The notes under the pieces are model-generated. The model worked only from the letters and a program-made list of their open reading frames with translations, was not told the DNA's origin and did not search any database. Made by a program: the position numbers and the translations under genes. 64,000 nucleotides of DNA from Streptomyces pyxinae. GTDB lineage: Bacteria > Actinomycetota > Actinomycetes > Streptomycetales > Streptomycetaceae. This document shows positions 33,981 through 43,387 of this stretch, one piece after another (position 1 is the first letter of the stretch; each line of letters opens with the position of its first letter). The stretch covers positions 62,001 to 126,000 of the forward strand of contig NZ_JANUGQ010000016.1 in the NCBI RefSeq assembly GCF_024756275.1, in the 5' to 3' direction.

Positions 33981-34059
33981 GCGGGGGTCCTCCCGGGGAC
34001 GGGGACGAGATCGGCCCTCAGGATCTGAAGGCGTGGGGGCGCGGGGGCCGAAGTGGAAG

Positions 34060-34078
34060 TGAGGTTAGCCTAACCTAA
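34060..34078 (-). promoter_or_regulatory. Iron box of desA (DmdR1/IdeR operator)
   Basis: Minus strand TTAGGTTAGGCTAACCTCA matches the Streptomyces iron-box consensus TTAGGTTAGGCTCACCTAA at 17 of 19 positions. About 80 bp upstream of the desA start codon. Confidence 0.92.
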
Positions 34079-34499
34079 CTGCTTTCGCAAAGATCCCTCC
34101 CCTGGCCGTGTGTCGCTTGTGTCCCGTACGACCCTTGTGTTCCGACCAGTTAGGCGGGGGTGCGCGGAAGGGCGCGCCCGGGCGCTCGGGCCATGGGGTG
34201 GGGGCGGCCCCCGGCCGTTCCGGGGCCGCCCGGAACGGGGCCCGCGCGGCGGGGCTCCGGAGCCCTGGCCGTCGCATCCGGCGGGGCCCCGGAGCCCGGC
34301 TCCGTACGAAGGCCCCGCGGGAGGCCCGTACGAACGCCCGTGGGGCGGGGGAAGGTCCCGTGCGAAATCCCGTACGAAGCCCGTACGAAGTCGTCGTGCG
34401 GAAGGGGTCGTACGGAAAAGGTTGTGCGGAAGGGGCCGCGCGGAAGAGGGCGCACGAAGGGTCGGCGCGAGGCGCCGGGTGCCGGGTGCCGGACCGGTC
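34079..34499. repeat. Non-coding region with degenerate tandem repeats between desF and the desA promoter
   Basis: 34300-34465 contains a run of imperfect ~18-20-bp units built on CCCGTACGAAG and GTGCGGAAGGGG. Frames open here on both strands are Gly/Arg-rich artefacts. It follows the desF stop (minus strand) and so may act as transcript end or spacer. Confidence 0.5.
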
Positions 34500-35360
34500 C
34501 TACGCGGCGTCGCCCTCCGGCACCTCGCGCAGGGCGTCCTCGCTCACGCCCCGGCACCAGTAGCCCACGAAGGTCACCCGGCGGCGGTCGAAGCCGCGCT
34601 CGTCGACCAGGTGCCGGCGGAGCGCCTTGACCGAGCCCGACTCGCCCGCGATCCAGGCGTACGGGGCCGAGCCCGTCAGTTCGGCCGCCCGGACCGCGTC
34701 CACGGCGGCCGGGGCGCCCTCCTCGCGTACCAGCCAGGTGATCGTGGCGTCGGCCCCGGTGGCCGGCTCCAGCCGGTCGGCGGCGTACGGCACCTCCAGC
34801 CACACCCGGGCGCGGGTACCGGGCGGCAGCCACTCCAGGATCGCGGCGGCGGCCGGCAGCGCGGTCTCGTCGCCCCAGATCAGGATCTCGTCCGCGTCGG
34901 CCGGCGGCCGGAAGCGCACCGAGGTGTTCTCCGCGACGGCCGGGCCGAGGACGACCACCCGGTCACCCGCCGAGGCCCGCTCCGCCCAGCGGCAGGCGGG
35001 CCCGCCGTCGGCGTGCAGCGCGAAGTCGATGTCCAGCTCACCGGGGTCGTCCGGGGCGTCCGGCCGCCGGCGCTGTTCCCGCACGGTGTACGAGCGCATC
35101 ACGGCCCGTTCGTCCTCGGGCAGGGCCCGCCAGGCGCCCAGGGTGCCGTACATGTCCGTCTCGCCCAGCGGCGGCAGCACCGGCTCGGACTGGCCGGGGC
35201 GCGGCAGGAACAGCGACAGGCTCTGGTCCCGGCCGCCGGCGTGACAACGGGCCAGGTCCGGGCCGGTGAAGGTGACCCGGACCAGCGACGGACCGAGCCG
35301 CCGCGTCCGGGTCACCTCCAGGCGGAAGAAGTCGAACGGGGCGGTCTCGGCGGTCGTCAT
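34500..35360 (-). CDS. desF: DesF, siderophore-interacting FAD reductase
   Basis: 286 residues. SIP/ViuB-type ferric-siderophore reductase: FAD-binding barrel about 10-125 (VRVTFTGPDLA; MRSYTVREQRR with the R-x-Y-T FAD motif) and NAD(P)H-like Rossmann half with ILIWGDETALPAAAAILEWLP and WIAGESGSVKALRRHL. It releases iron from ferrioxamine by reduction in the cytoplasm. Starts 5 bp after the desE stop, so co-transcribed with the ferrioxamine-binding lipoprotein. Confidence 0.9.
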   Translation of the reverse strand: MTTAETAPFDFFRLEVTRTRRLGPSLVRVTFTGPDLARCHAGGRDQSLSLFLPRPGQSEPVLPPLGETDMYGTLGAWRALPEDERAVMRSYTVREQRRRPDAPDDPGELDIDFALHADGGPACRWAERASAGDRVVVLGPAVAENTSVRFRPPADADEILIWGDETALPAAAAILEWLPPGTRARVWLEVPYAADRLEPATGADATITWLVREEGAPAAVDAVRAAELTGSAPYAWIAGESGSVKALRRHLVDERGFDRRRVTFVGYWCRGVSEDALREVPEGDAA

Positions 35361-35365
35361 ACGGC

Positions 35366-36400
35366 TCAGGCCACCTTCTTCGCGTTCTCGATCGCCTTGG
35401 CGAGGTCCTCCAGGATCGGCGCGCACTTGGCGTACGAGTAGATCGGCTCGGTGACGCGCGGAATGACCTGCCCGGCCTTGACGGCGGGGAGCTGGGCCCA
35501 GGTCGGCTTGGAGGTCAGCGCGGAGGGCTGGAGCGCCGAGGAGCGGTTGTCCATCATGATGATGTCCGCCTTGTACTTGCCGGCGTTCTCCCAGCTGAGG
35601 TTCTCGAAGAAGCCCTGGGCGTCCGCCTTGGGCTGGACGAACTTCACGCCCAGCTCCTCGAAGTAGGCCGTGTCGGCGGACATCTTGGGCACCGAGACAT
35701 AGAACAGGTCGGCGCTGGCGGAGCCGATCAGGACCGTGATCCCCGGCTTCGACTTGGCGGCGGCGCGCAGCCGGGCGGCGGCCTTCTCGAACCGTGCCTT
35801 GGCGTCGACCGTCTTCTTGTCCTTGAGGTCGGCGCCGAGCGACTCGGCCAGTTCGGCGCGGCGCTGGAGGACCTTGGGCATGGAGACCGTGGCGGCCCAG
35901 AGGGCGACGGTGTTCTTGGCCAGCTTGGTGATCTTGTCCTTGGACTGGTCCGGCACGTACCAGAGGGCGTCCTTCTGCCACATGTCGGTGACCAGCAGGT
36001 CCGGGCTCAGCTTGGCGTACTTCTCCAGGTTGAACTCGCCCCAGACATTGCCGATGATCTCGACCTTGCTGATGTCCAGGTCGCCGGCCTGGACGTCCGG
36101 CTTGCCGTCTTTGGTTTTGGTCGGCCCGAAAACGCCCTTGACCTCGACGCCGTAGTCGTACAGCGCGGCGGCGGTGCCGGTGAAGGCCACGATGTTCTTC
36201 GGCGTGCCGCTCGCCTTCGACTCGGTGCCCCGGTCGTCCTTGAAGGACCACGGGCCGGACGTGCCGCTCTCGGCGGAGCCGCCGGACTTCTTGTCCTTGT
36301 CGCCGCCGCAGGCGACGAGCGCGGCGCCGAGCCCGAGGGCGCCGCCCGCGGCGAGCAGGCCGCGGCGGGAGAAGGAGGTGGCTCGGGCGGTGCTGGGCAT
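35366..36400 (-). CDS. desE: DesE, ferrioxamine-binding lipoprotein
   Basis: 344 residues from ATG 36400. The signal peptide has a twin-arginine-like SRRGLLAAGGALG and a lipobox LVAC (mature N-terminal Cys near 31). It is a class III periplasmic-binding-type ABC transporter receptor (Fe-siderophore family; NIVAFTGTAAALYDYGVEVKGVFG, WGEFNLEKYAKLSPDLLVTD, PVAQLPAVKAG-like C-lobe). It captures ferrioxamine at the outer face of the membrane; the permease/ATPase is not in this window. An iron box lies ~55 bp upstream. Confidence 0.93.
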   Translation of the reverse strand: MPSTARATSFSRRGLLAAGGALGLGAALVACGGDKDKKSGGSAESGTSGPWSFKDDRGTESKASGTPKNIVAFTGTAAALYDYGVEVKGVFGPTKTKDGKPDVQAGDLDISKVEIIGNVWGEFNLEKYAKLSPDLLVTDMWQKDALWYVPDQSKDKITKLAKNTVALWAATVSMPKVLQRRAELAESLGADLKDKKTVDAKARFEKAAARLRAAAKSKPGITVLIGSASADLFYVSVPKMSADTAYFEELGVKFVQPKADAQGFFENLSWENAGKYKADIIMMDNRSSALQPSALTSKPTWAQLPAVKAGQVIPRVTEPIYSYAKCAPILEDLAKAIENAKKVA

Positions 36401-36454
36401 AAGCGGGTCGCTTTCGTACGAGCCGGTTTTCGGCCAGGGAACACGTTTCGGGGG

Positions 36455-36473
36455 GCAGGTTAGCCTAACCTTA
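36455..36473 (-). promoter_or_regulatory. Iron box of desE
   Basis: Minus strand TAAGGTTAGGCTAACCTGC matches the iron-box consensus at 15 of 19 positions; about 55 bp upstream of the desE start. Confidence 0.88.
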
Positions 36474-36479
36474 CGTGGC

Positions 36480-36865
36480 GGTGGCATGGGGCCCGAGGGG
36501 CGGGTGAGCCCGGGCCGCGCGGCCGCCGACCGCGACGCGGATGCGCCTACCTGGCCCGGCGCCCGGCCAAGCCTGGCCCGGCGTCCGGCGGGGACCTGGT
36601 CCGGCACCCGGCGAAACCTGGCCCGGATCGCGTCCGGCAGGGCCCGGTCCGGCGCCGGGCCGCGCCCGGTCCCCGCCGCGTCTCCGCGCGGTGCTCGTCG
36701 TCAGGGCCCCCGAACGACCGGCTGCCCGGCCCCGCGTGGGGACCGGGCAGACGATGTCGCGCGGTGGACGCGTGGCGTCCGTGGTGTCATGCGGTGGGCG
36801 GGCGGCGTCCGGTGTCACGCGGTGGACGCGTGGCGCCGGTGGGAAGGGGCCGGCTCAGACCGGAC
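36480..36865. repeat. Non-coding region with two repeat families
   Basis: 36548-36640 has imperfect copies of CCTGGCCCGGCGYCCGGC; 36761-36837 holds 2.6 copies of a ~29-bp unit (core GCGGTGGACGCGTGGCG). No gene recognised on either strand. Confidence 0.55.
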
Positions 36866-37366
36866 TCAGCACGGCTTGACGCCGTCCACCCCGCCCGGCG
36901 AGTTGTAGAAGATCGCCGGCGCCTCCGCCTTGGCCTCCTTGGCGCGGGACTGCCCGATGGGCTGCCAGTTGGCGCCGTCCCAGTTGTAGAAGACGGCGGT
37001 CACCCGGCCGGTCTGGTTGTTGTTGTAGGAGCGGGTCTTGTCGCTGCCCCACTCCTTGCCGACGTTGTGGATCACGCCGCAGCGGTAGGCCGAGTAAATC
37101 GAGCCGCTGTAGTTGAAGCCGTCGTACAGACAGAGGTAGCCCTCGTGGCAGGCGGCGGCGGACACCCGCTCCAGCGACGGCCCCGGCGCGGGGCGCGCGG
37201 CCGGGGCGCTCGCCGCCGGGGTGGCCAGGGAGAGCGTCCCGGCCAGGGCCGCCGCGGTGGCGCCCAGGACGGCGAACCGTCGCGCTCCCTTGTGCTTGAG
37301 GCGTCCGGCCCGGTTCCGGGCGTCCTCGGTGCTCTTCTCGTAGGTCTCTCGGTCGGGTGCCGACAT
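36866..37366 (-). CDS. Secreted peptidase-inhibitor family I36-like protein
   Basis: 166 residues from ATG 37366 (GAGGAG upstream). Long charged n-region (about 1-33), hydrophobic h-region (RFAVLGATAAALAGTLSLA) and AASA cleavage near 60; the mature part begins around APAARP. The core CHEGYLCLYDGFNYSGSIYSAYRCG with four Cys in total is the beta/gamma-crystallin-like fold of I36 (SMI) metalloprotease inhibitors. Secreted; target protease unknown. Its promoter region carries clustered TTGTCCG half sites. Confidence 0.8.
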   Translation of the reverse strand: MSAPDRETYEKSTEDARNRAGRLKHKGARRFAVLGATAAALAGTLSLATPAASAPAARPAPGPSLERVSAAACHEGYLCLYDGFNYSGSIYSAYRCGVIHNVGKEWGSDKTRSYNNNQTGRVTAVFYNWDGANWQPIGQSRAKEAKAEAPAIFYNSPGGVDGVKPC

Positions 37367-37496
37367 GGTGACTCCTCGGTCGTCTCGGTCTGTCTGTCTG
37401 CCTGTGTGTGCACGGGCCTCTGCCTGCGCATGGGCCGGGCGGGGTGCGCGGCCCAGCCGGGTTCGCCCGGCGGACACCAGACTTGACGCCGTCCGA

Positions 37497-37552
37497 GTTG
37501 TCCGGAAGGGGGAGCGGCCGGACCCGGACAATCGGACAACGGCGGTTGTCCG
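37497..37552. promoter_or_regulatory. Cluster of four TTGTCCG half sites in inverted pairs
   Basis: GTTGTCCGG (37497-37505) with CCGGACAA (37524-37531), and CGGACAAC (37533-37540) with GTTGTCCG (37545-37552, 4-bp GGCG spacer). 130-185 bp upstream of the I36-like gene. The rest of 37367-37740 shows nothing else but GTCACCCGGTC-type short repeats near 37660. Confidence 0.5.
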
Positions 37553-37740
37553 GGCGGGCCGGCGGCCGGGCCCGTACGACCCTTCCGACCAGCGGTTTCA
37601 CCAGCACCGAACGGCCTGCCGGACACCGGCCGCCGCCGGCCGACACCGCCCGGCCGTCACCCGGTCACCCGGTCGGCCGCCGCCGGATCAGCCGTTACCC
37701 GGTCGGCCGCCCACCCGGCGCGGCCGTCACCAGGACGGCG

Positions 37741-40700
37741 TCAGCCGTCCGCCGGGCAGGGCGGGTGGTAGTCGACGGCGGGGAAGTGGCGGTGCCACTC
37801 GGTGGGGGTGATCCGGGGGCGGGCCCCGGCGCAGATCCGGGCCGCCGCCGCCCCGGGGCGGGTGGGCCAGAGCCGCGCCGTCCGGTCCTCGCCCGAGCTC
37901 AGCAGGGTCCCGCCGTCCGGGGTGAACGCGACGGCGTACACCTGGCCGGTGTGGCCGGTGAGCACGGCCTCGGCGCTCGGGTGACGCGGGTCGGTGGTGT
38001 TCCACAGCCGTACGGTGCCGTCCTGGCCGGCGGTGGCGAGCAACCGGCCGTCGGGGGCGAACGCCACGCCCTGGACGCCCCCGATGTGCCCGGTCAGCGT
38101 GGCCAGCACGCGCGGCCGGTCCGGATCGCGTACGTCCCAGAGCCGTACGGTGCCGTCGAGCCCGGTCGTGGCCAGGGTGCGGCCGTCCGGACCGAACGCC
38201 ACCGCCTGCACGCTGTCGCTGTGGCCGCCCACCATCCCCAGCCGCCGGGGCTCCGCGTGCGCGCGGACCTCCCAGAGGTGGACCCCGTCGACGATGGCGA
38301 CGGCCAGTACGCCGCCGCGCGGGCTGAACGCCATCGCGAGGGAGCCGGCGTCCTCCTCCAGCACCCCCGCCGCCCGTGGCCGGGCGGGATCGTGGACGTC
38401 CCACAGCCGCACCCGGGAAGCACCGCCCCCGGCCGCCGCGAGCAGGCTTCCGTCCGGGTGCATCGCGACCGTGCGCACATCCGCGCCGGTCCGTACGGTC
38501 GCCACCCGGGCGGGCCGGCCCGGCGCGGTGACGTCCCACAGCCCGAGGGTGGTGTCGATGCCGCCGGTCACCAGGGTCCGGCCGTCCCGGCTGAACGCGA
38601 CGGCCTTCACCTGGCCGGTGTGCCCGGCCGGCGCCGCCAGCGGCACGGGCCGCCGGGCCGGGCCCCGGATGTCCCACAGCCCTGCGGCGCGGTCCTCGCT
38701 GCCGACGACGGCGAGCCGGCCGTCGGGGCTGACGGCCGCCGCCGTCAGCGCCGTCCCGTGGCCGCCCAGCACCGCGCCCGGCACCTCGGTCAGGGCGGCG
38801 GTGTGGTCCGCGCTCGCCGAGGCCAGGGTGCGGCCGTCCGGCGAGAAGGTGAGGGACCAGATGAGGTTGGTGTGCACGGCGAGCTGCCCGAGGGGCCGCG
38901 GGCGGCGGCGCTCGGACAGATCCCACAGCCGTACGGCGAAGTCGTAGCCGCCCGTCGCCATGGTCCGGCCGTCGGGGCTGAAGGCCACGGCGGTGAGCGG
39001 CGCGGCGTGCCCGTCCAGCGCGGCCAGCGCGACCGGGGCGGCCGGCCGGGAGACGTCCCACAGCCGTACGAGATGGTCCGCGCCGGCCGCCGCGAGCGTA
39101 CGGCCGTCGGGGCTGAAGGCGACCCCGGACACCTCGCCCGCCCGGGCCGGCAGCACGGCCGCCCGGCGTGGACGACCGGGGACCGACACGTCCCAGAGCG
39201 CCCCGCCGCCGTCGTCCGAACCGGTGGCGAGCGTCCGGCCGTCCGGGGCGAAGGCCAGCGCCTCGACGGTCGCCGTGTGCCCCGTCAGCCGCGCCAGCCG
39301 GCGGGGCGAGCGCGGCCGGGAGATGTCCCACAGACCCACGGTGCCGTCGGCGCTCGCCGTGGCGAGGACGCGGGCGTCCGGGCTCAGCACCGCCCGGAAC
39401 ACCGCCTCGCGGTGCGCCGGGAACCCGATCAGCAGCCGGGGCACGACCCCGCTCCCGGTGTCCCAGATCCGCACCGAGCCGTCGTACGCCCCGCTCACCA
39501 GGAGGGTTCCGTCGTCGCTGTAGTCCAGCCACTCGACGTCCTCCGGCTGGTCCCCGGGGACGACCGCGATCACCCTGGGGTGATGGGGCCGGCGGACGTC
39601 CCAGACGCGGATCCTGCGGTCGTCGCCTCCGGTGGCCATCCGGGTGCCGTCACGGGTGAAGGCCACGGTGTTCACCTCGTACCGCAGCCGGGTGGACATC
39701 GGCACGGCGAAACTGCTCAGCAGCGCGCCCCGGGCGGCGAGCGTCGGGGAGAGACGGTACGCGGCCAGGCCGAGCTGGGCCGCGAGCGCCGGATCGGCCC
39801 GGCGCAGATCGGTGGCTTCCTCGGCGACCTTCTCCGACAGGGCCGTGTCCCGCTGCCGGCCGGCGGACCGCTGGACCTGTACGGCGGCCACGGCCGCGAC
39901 GAGCGCGAGCACCAGCAGGACCGCCATGCCGCCGGTGACCTGGCGCGAGCGGCGCACCCGCCGGCGGCCGGCGGCGGTGCCGGCGGCGAGAAAGGCCCGC
40001 TCCAGGTCGTTCATGGTGTGGCCGTGGCGGACCGCCCAGCTCTCCGCGGCGGCGAGCCGGGCACCCCGGTAGACCAGCTCCCGGTCGCGGCCGAACTCGT
40101 CCCAGGTGACGGCCGCTTCGGTCAGCCGGCGGTGCGTGAGCAGGGCCTCGCGGTCGTCGGTGAGCCAGCCGCGCAGCCGGGGCCACGCCTCGATCACCGC
40201 CTCGTGGGACACCTCCACACTGTCCGCGCCCTGCTCGCCCAGGGTGACCAGCCGGGCGGCGGACAGCGTGTCGAGCAGCCGGTCCACGGTTCCGGCGTCC
40301 GCGAGGCCGGTCAGCTCGGCCCGGGAGACCCGGCGCCGGGTGTCGGCGGTGCCCTCGCCGAGCGCGGTCAGCCGCAGGAAGAGGGCGCGTGTCATCTCCC
40401 GTTCGGGCTCGCCCACCGAGGCGTACACCGCCTCGGCCGTCTGTGCCACCGCGCCGAACAGCCCCCCGCTGGCCCGGTAGTCGGCCATCCGCAGCGCCGT
40501 CCCGCCACCGCGCAGCCAGGTCCCGCGCAGGACGTGGGAGAGCAGCGGCAGCGCGCCGGGCCGGCCGTCGGCCGCCGCGAGCAGAGTCGCGGTCAGCTCC
40601 GGATCGACCGCCGTGCCCAGCCGTACGGCGGGACCGGCGACGATCTCGCGCAGCTCGGCGTCGGACGGCGGGCCGATCGGCAGCTGCCGGCTGGCCCGCA

Positions 40701-42051
40701 GGACGGCCGCGAGCCGGGGGTGCGCGCAGCAGTGGGCGTAGAAGTCGGCGCGCACGGCCAGCAGGACGTGCGTCCCCTCGTCCCGGGCCTCGCCCAGTGC
40801 GGCCACCGCGGCGATGAAGGCGTTCCGCTCGGCCTCGTCCGGGCAGAGCGTGAACACCTCCTCGAACTGGTCGACGGCCAGCAGCAGGCCGCTGTCGGGT
40901 GCGCCGTCGCCGGTCCGCCGGCCGGCCCGCCCCCCGGCCAGCGCGGCCCGGAGGGCGTCCGGATCGGCGCGCAGCCGGGAGGCCAGCGCCCGGGCCGCCG
41001 CCTCGTCGCCGGCGATGTCCGGCGAGGCCGGCCCGGGTGGTGTGAACGGCACGGGTGGTGAGGTCGGCGCGGATGGCGAGAACGGCACGGGTGGTGCCGG
41101 TAGCCCCCGTTCGCCGTGGCCGGAGGGCCCGTGTTCCGTGGACGCGTGCTCACTGTGGCCGGAGGGCCCGTGTTCCGTGGACGCGTGCTCGCCGTGGTCG
41201 CCCGGAGCGCCCCCGGCCGTTCCCCGATCGCCGTGGTCGCCCGGCCCGCCCCCGACTGTTCCCCGGTCGCCGTGGACGCCCGGCCCGTGTTCCGTGGACG
41301 CGTGCCCGCCGTGGCCGGACGGCCCGTTCGCCGCAGACCCGCGCTCGTCGTGGTCGCCGGGCCTGTTCCCCGGGAACGCGCGCTCGTCGTGGCCGCCCGG
41401 CACGCTCCCCGCCGGTCCGGTGGAGGTCTCGCGGGCCAACCGGATCACGGTCCGGGCCAGTTCGCTCAGCGGCCGGGCCCCCGGGGTGAGCCGGCAGAGC
41501 CGGCGGCGCGGGCGCAGGGCCGGCAGTACCCCGGCGTGGACCAGGGAGGACTTGCCGCTGCCGGAGGCCCCGAAGACGGCGGTCAGCGAGGTGGCGCCGG
41601 GCTCCTCGATCGCCCGGACGATCTGCTTGACCAGGTCCCCGCGCCCGAAGAAGAACGCCGCGTCCCGTTCGGTGTAGGCGGCAAGGCCCGGGTAGGGGCA
41701 GGGCGGTCGAGCGGCGGGGCTCCCCTCCCGGGGCACGCCGGGCAGGTCCTGGCGGAGCACCTCCGCGGCCGCCCGCCACCGCGCCTCCCAGGCGTCGGTG
41801 TCACCGCCGCACGCCTGTACGTAGGCGAGCGTCACCTCCAGCGTCGGCAGCCGGTCGCCCTTGGCCGCGTCGGCCAGGGTGCTCGCCGAGTAGTGCGCCT
41901 TCTTCGCCAGCGCCCGGTAGCCGGGCGAGCCCGCGCGGGTCCGTAATTCCCGCAGCTCCGAGGCGAGTTCCGCGACCGGCCCGGAGGCGGGGTCGATCGG
42001 CCGCTGCGGCCGGCCCACCCGTGGGGGCGGCCTCTCCTGTGATCCGTGCAC
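37741..42051 (-). CDS. Large HTH-STAND NTPase-membrane-WD40 signalling protein
   Basis: 1436 residues from GTG 42051, chosen because AGGGGAAG lies just upstream (GTG 42075 is the alternative). Order: N-terminal XRE-like helix-turn-helix (about 25-85, YRALAKKAHYSASTLADAAKGDRLPTL); P-loop NTPase with Walker A FGASGSGKSS (161-168) and Walker B LLLAVDQFEEVF (about 389-400); helical arms; one transmembrane helix (about 706-726); and 14 WD40 blades (about 790-1400), i.e. two seven-bladed propellers, blade 7 lacking its WD. A ~130-residue Gly/His-rich tandem repeat separates Walker A from Walker B. STAND proteins of this type switch on ligand binding by the WD sensor; target unknown. Confidence 0.88.
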   Translation of the reverse strand: MHGSQERPPPRVGRPQRPIDPASGPVAELASELRELRTRAGSPGYRALAKKAHYSASTLADAAKGDRLPTLEVTLAYVQACGGDTDAWEARWRAAAEVLRQDLPGVPREGSPAARPPCPYPGLAAYTERDAAFFFGRGDLVKQIVRAIEEPGATSLTAVFGASGSGKSSLVHAGVLPALRPRRRLCRLTPGARPLSELARTVIRLARETSTGPAGSVPGGHDERAFPGNRPGDHDERGSAANGPSGHGGHASTEHGPGVHGDRGTVGGGPGDHGDRGTAGGAPGDHGEHASTEHGPSGHSEHASTEHGPSGHGERGLPAPPVPFSPSAPTSPPVPFTPPGPASPDIAGDEAAARALASRLRADPDALRAALAGGRAGRRTGDGAPDSGLLLAVDQFEEVFTLCPDEAERNAFIAAVAALGEARDEGTHVLLAVRADFYAHCCAHPRLAAVLRASRQLPIGPPSDAELREIVAGPAVRLGTAVDPELTATLLAAADGRPGALPLLSHVLRGTWLRGGGTALRMADYRASGGLFGAVAQTAEAVYASVGEPEREMTRALFLRLTALGEGTADTRRRVSRAELTGLADAGTVDRLLDTLSAARLVTLGEQGADSVEVSHEAVIEAWPRLRGWLTDDREALLTHRRLTEAAVTWDEFGRDRELVYRGARLAAAESWAVRHGHTMNDLERAFLAAGTAAGRRRVRRSRQVTGGMAVLLVLALVAAVAAVQVQRSAGRQRDTALSEKVAEEATDLRRADPALAAQLGLAAYRLSPTLAARGALLSSFAVPMSTRLRYEVNTVAFTRDGTRMATGGDDRRIRVWDVRRPHHPRVIAVVPGDQPEDVEWLDYSDDGTLLVSGAYDGSVRIWDTGSGVVPRLLIGFPAHREAVFRAVLSPDARVLATASADGTVGLWDISRPRSPRRLARLTGHTATVEALAFAPDGRTLATGSDDGGGALWDVSVPGRPRRAAVLPARAGEVSGVAFSPDGRTLAAAGADHLVRLWDVSRPAAPVALAALDGHAAPLTAVAFSPDGRTMATGGYDFAVRLWDLSERRRPRPLGQLAVHTNLIWSLTFSPDGRTLASASADHTAALTEVPGAVLGGHGTALTAAAVSPDGRLAVVGSEDRAAGLWDIRGPARRPVPLAAPAGHTGQVKAVAFSRDGRTLVTGGIDTTLGLWDVTAPGRPARVATVRTGADVRTVAMHPDGSLLAAAGGGASRVRLWDVHDPARPRAAGVLEEDAGSLAMAFSPRGGVLAVAIVDGVHLWEVRAHAEPRRLGMVGGHSDSVQAVAFGPDGRTLATTGLDGTVRLWDVRDPDRPRVLATLTGHIGGVQGVAFAPDGRLLATAGQDGTVRLWNTTDPRHPSAEAVLTGHTGQVYAVAFTPDGGTLLSSGEDRTARLWPTRPGAAAARICAGARPRITPTEWHRHFPAVDYHPPCPADG
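41020..41415 (-). repeat. In-frame tandem-repeat insert inside the STAND NTPase gene
   Basis: Encodes about residues 213-344. Units such as EHGPSGHGEHAST and DHGDRGT(A/V)GG recur; at DNA level GTGTTCCGTGGACGCGTG recurs at least four times between 41119 and 41310. All units keep the frame. Confidence 0.8.
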
Positions 42052-42220
42052 GAGCTTCCCCTGCCAGAGCCGCACCGTCGTCGATCTCCGGCAACCTACC
42101 CGGGGCCCGGGCGGCTGACGACTGCGCGGGGGGCCGGGCCGCCGCCACGGGGGAGCCCACGCGGCCGGCCCCGGCCCCCCCCGGCCTCGGCTCCCCCGGC
42201 CGAGACCCCCGGCCGAGACC

Positions 42221-43381
42221 TCAGGCGGAGAGGCCCAGTTCGCGGGCGATCAGCATGCGCTGGACCTCGCTGGTGCCCTCGCCGATCTCCAGGATCTTGG
42301 AGTCCCGCCACATCCGGGCCACCGGGTACTCGTTCATGAAGCCGTAGCCGCCGTGGATCTGGGTGGCCTCGCGGGCGTTGTCCACGGCGACCGTGGAGGA
42401 GTACAGCTTGGCGAGCGCCGCCTCCTTCTTGAACGGCTCGCCCCGCACCAGCCGGGAGGCCGCGTCCCGCCAGCCGATCCGGGCCATGTGGGCGCGCATC
42501 TCCATGTCCGCGATCTTGAACTGGATGGCCTGGTTGTCCCCGATCGGCCGCCCGAAGGCCCGCCGCTCCTTGGCATACCTGACCGACTCGTCCACGCACC
42601 CCTGGGCCAGCCCGGTGGCGAGCGCCGAGATGGCCACCCGGCCCTCGTCCAGGATCCGGAGGAACTGGGCGTACCCCCGGCCCTCCTCGCCCAGCAGATT
42701 GGCGAGCGGCACCCGGACGCCGTCGAAGGACAGCTCCCGGGTGTCCGAGGCGTTCCAGCCGACCTTGGAGTAGGGCGCCGCGACCGTGAAGCCGGGGGTC
42801 CCGGAGGGCACGATGATCGAGGAGATCAGCGGCCGGCCGTCCTCCTTGCGGCCGGTGACGGCGGTGACCGTGACCAGACCGGTGATGTCCGTACCGGAGT
42901 TGGTGATGAAGCACTTGGAGCCGTTGATCACCCAGGAGTCGCCGTCCCGGACGGCGGTGGTGCGGGTGCCGCCCGCGTCCGAGCCGCACTCGGGCTCGGT
43001 CAGTCCGAAGGCGCCCAGCAGTTCGCCCGCGCAGAGCCGGGGCAGCCACTCGCGCTTCTGCTCCTCGGTGCCGAACCGGTACACCGGCATGGCGCCGAGC
43101 GAGACACCCGCCTCCAGGGTGATGGCCACCGAGGAGTCCACCCGGGCCAGTTCCTCCAGGGCGATGCCCAGGGCCAGGTAGTCGCCGCCCATGCCGCCGT
43201 ACTCCTCCGGGAACGGCAGCCCGAACAGGCCCATCCGGCCCATCTCGCGGACGATCTCGTACGGGAACTCATGGCTCTCGTAGAAGTCGCCGATCTTGGG
43301 CGCGACGACATCGTGGGCGAACTCCTCGACCGTGCGGCGGAGTTCCTCGTGCTCCGGCGAAAGCCGGTGGTCCAGGGACAT
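42221..43381 (-). CDS. Acyl-CoA dehydrogenase (isovaleryl-CoA type)
   Basis: 386 residues, standard family length. FAD/substrate motifs AFGLTEPECGSDAGGTRTTA, CFITNSGTDITG, QIHGGYGFMNEYPVARMWRDSKILEIGEGTSEVQRMLIARELGL. As the last gene of an operon with methylcrotonyl-CoA-type carboxylase and HMG-CoA lyase (6 bp after the lyase stop), it most likely oxidises isovaleryl-CoA to 3-methylcrotonyl-CoA in leucine degradation; a broader branched-chain role is possible. Confidence 0.92.
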   Translation of the reverse strand: MSLDHRLSPEHEELRRTVEEFAHDVVAPKIGDFYESHEFPYEIVREMGRMGLFGLPFPEEYGGMGGDYLALGIALEELARVDSSVAITLEAGVSLGAMPVYRFGTEEQKREWLPRLCAGELLGAFGLTEPECGSDAGGTRTTAVRDGDSWVINGSKCFITNSGTDITGLVTVTAVTGRKEDGRPLISSIIVPSGTPGFTVAAPYSKVGWNASDTRELSFDGVRVPLANLLGEEGRGYAQFLRILDEGRVAISALATGLAQGCVDESVRYAKERRAFGRPIGDNQAIQFKIADMEMRAHMARIGWRDAASRLVRGEPFKKEAALAKLYSSTVAVDNAREATQIHGGYGFMNEYPVARMWRDSKILEIGEGTSEVQRMLIARELGLSA

Positions 43382-43387
43382 GGTCGG

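Noticed and set aside
34108..34563. Small genes between desF and the desA promoter
   Set aside because: Low-complexity frames arising from tandem CGTACGAAG-like repeats; no RBS or conserved motif.
37408..41061. 1217-codon plus-strand frame opposite the STAND gene
   Set aside because: Antisense to clear WD40 repeats; it only mirrors their periodicity.
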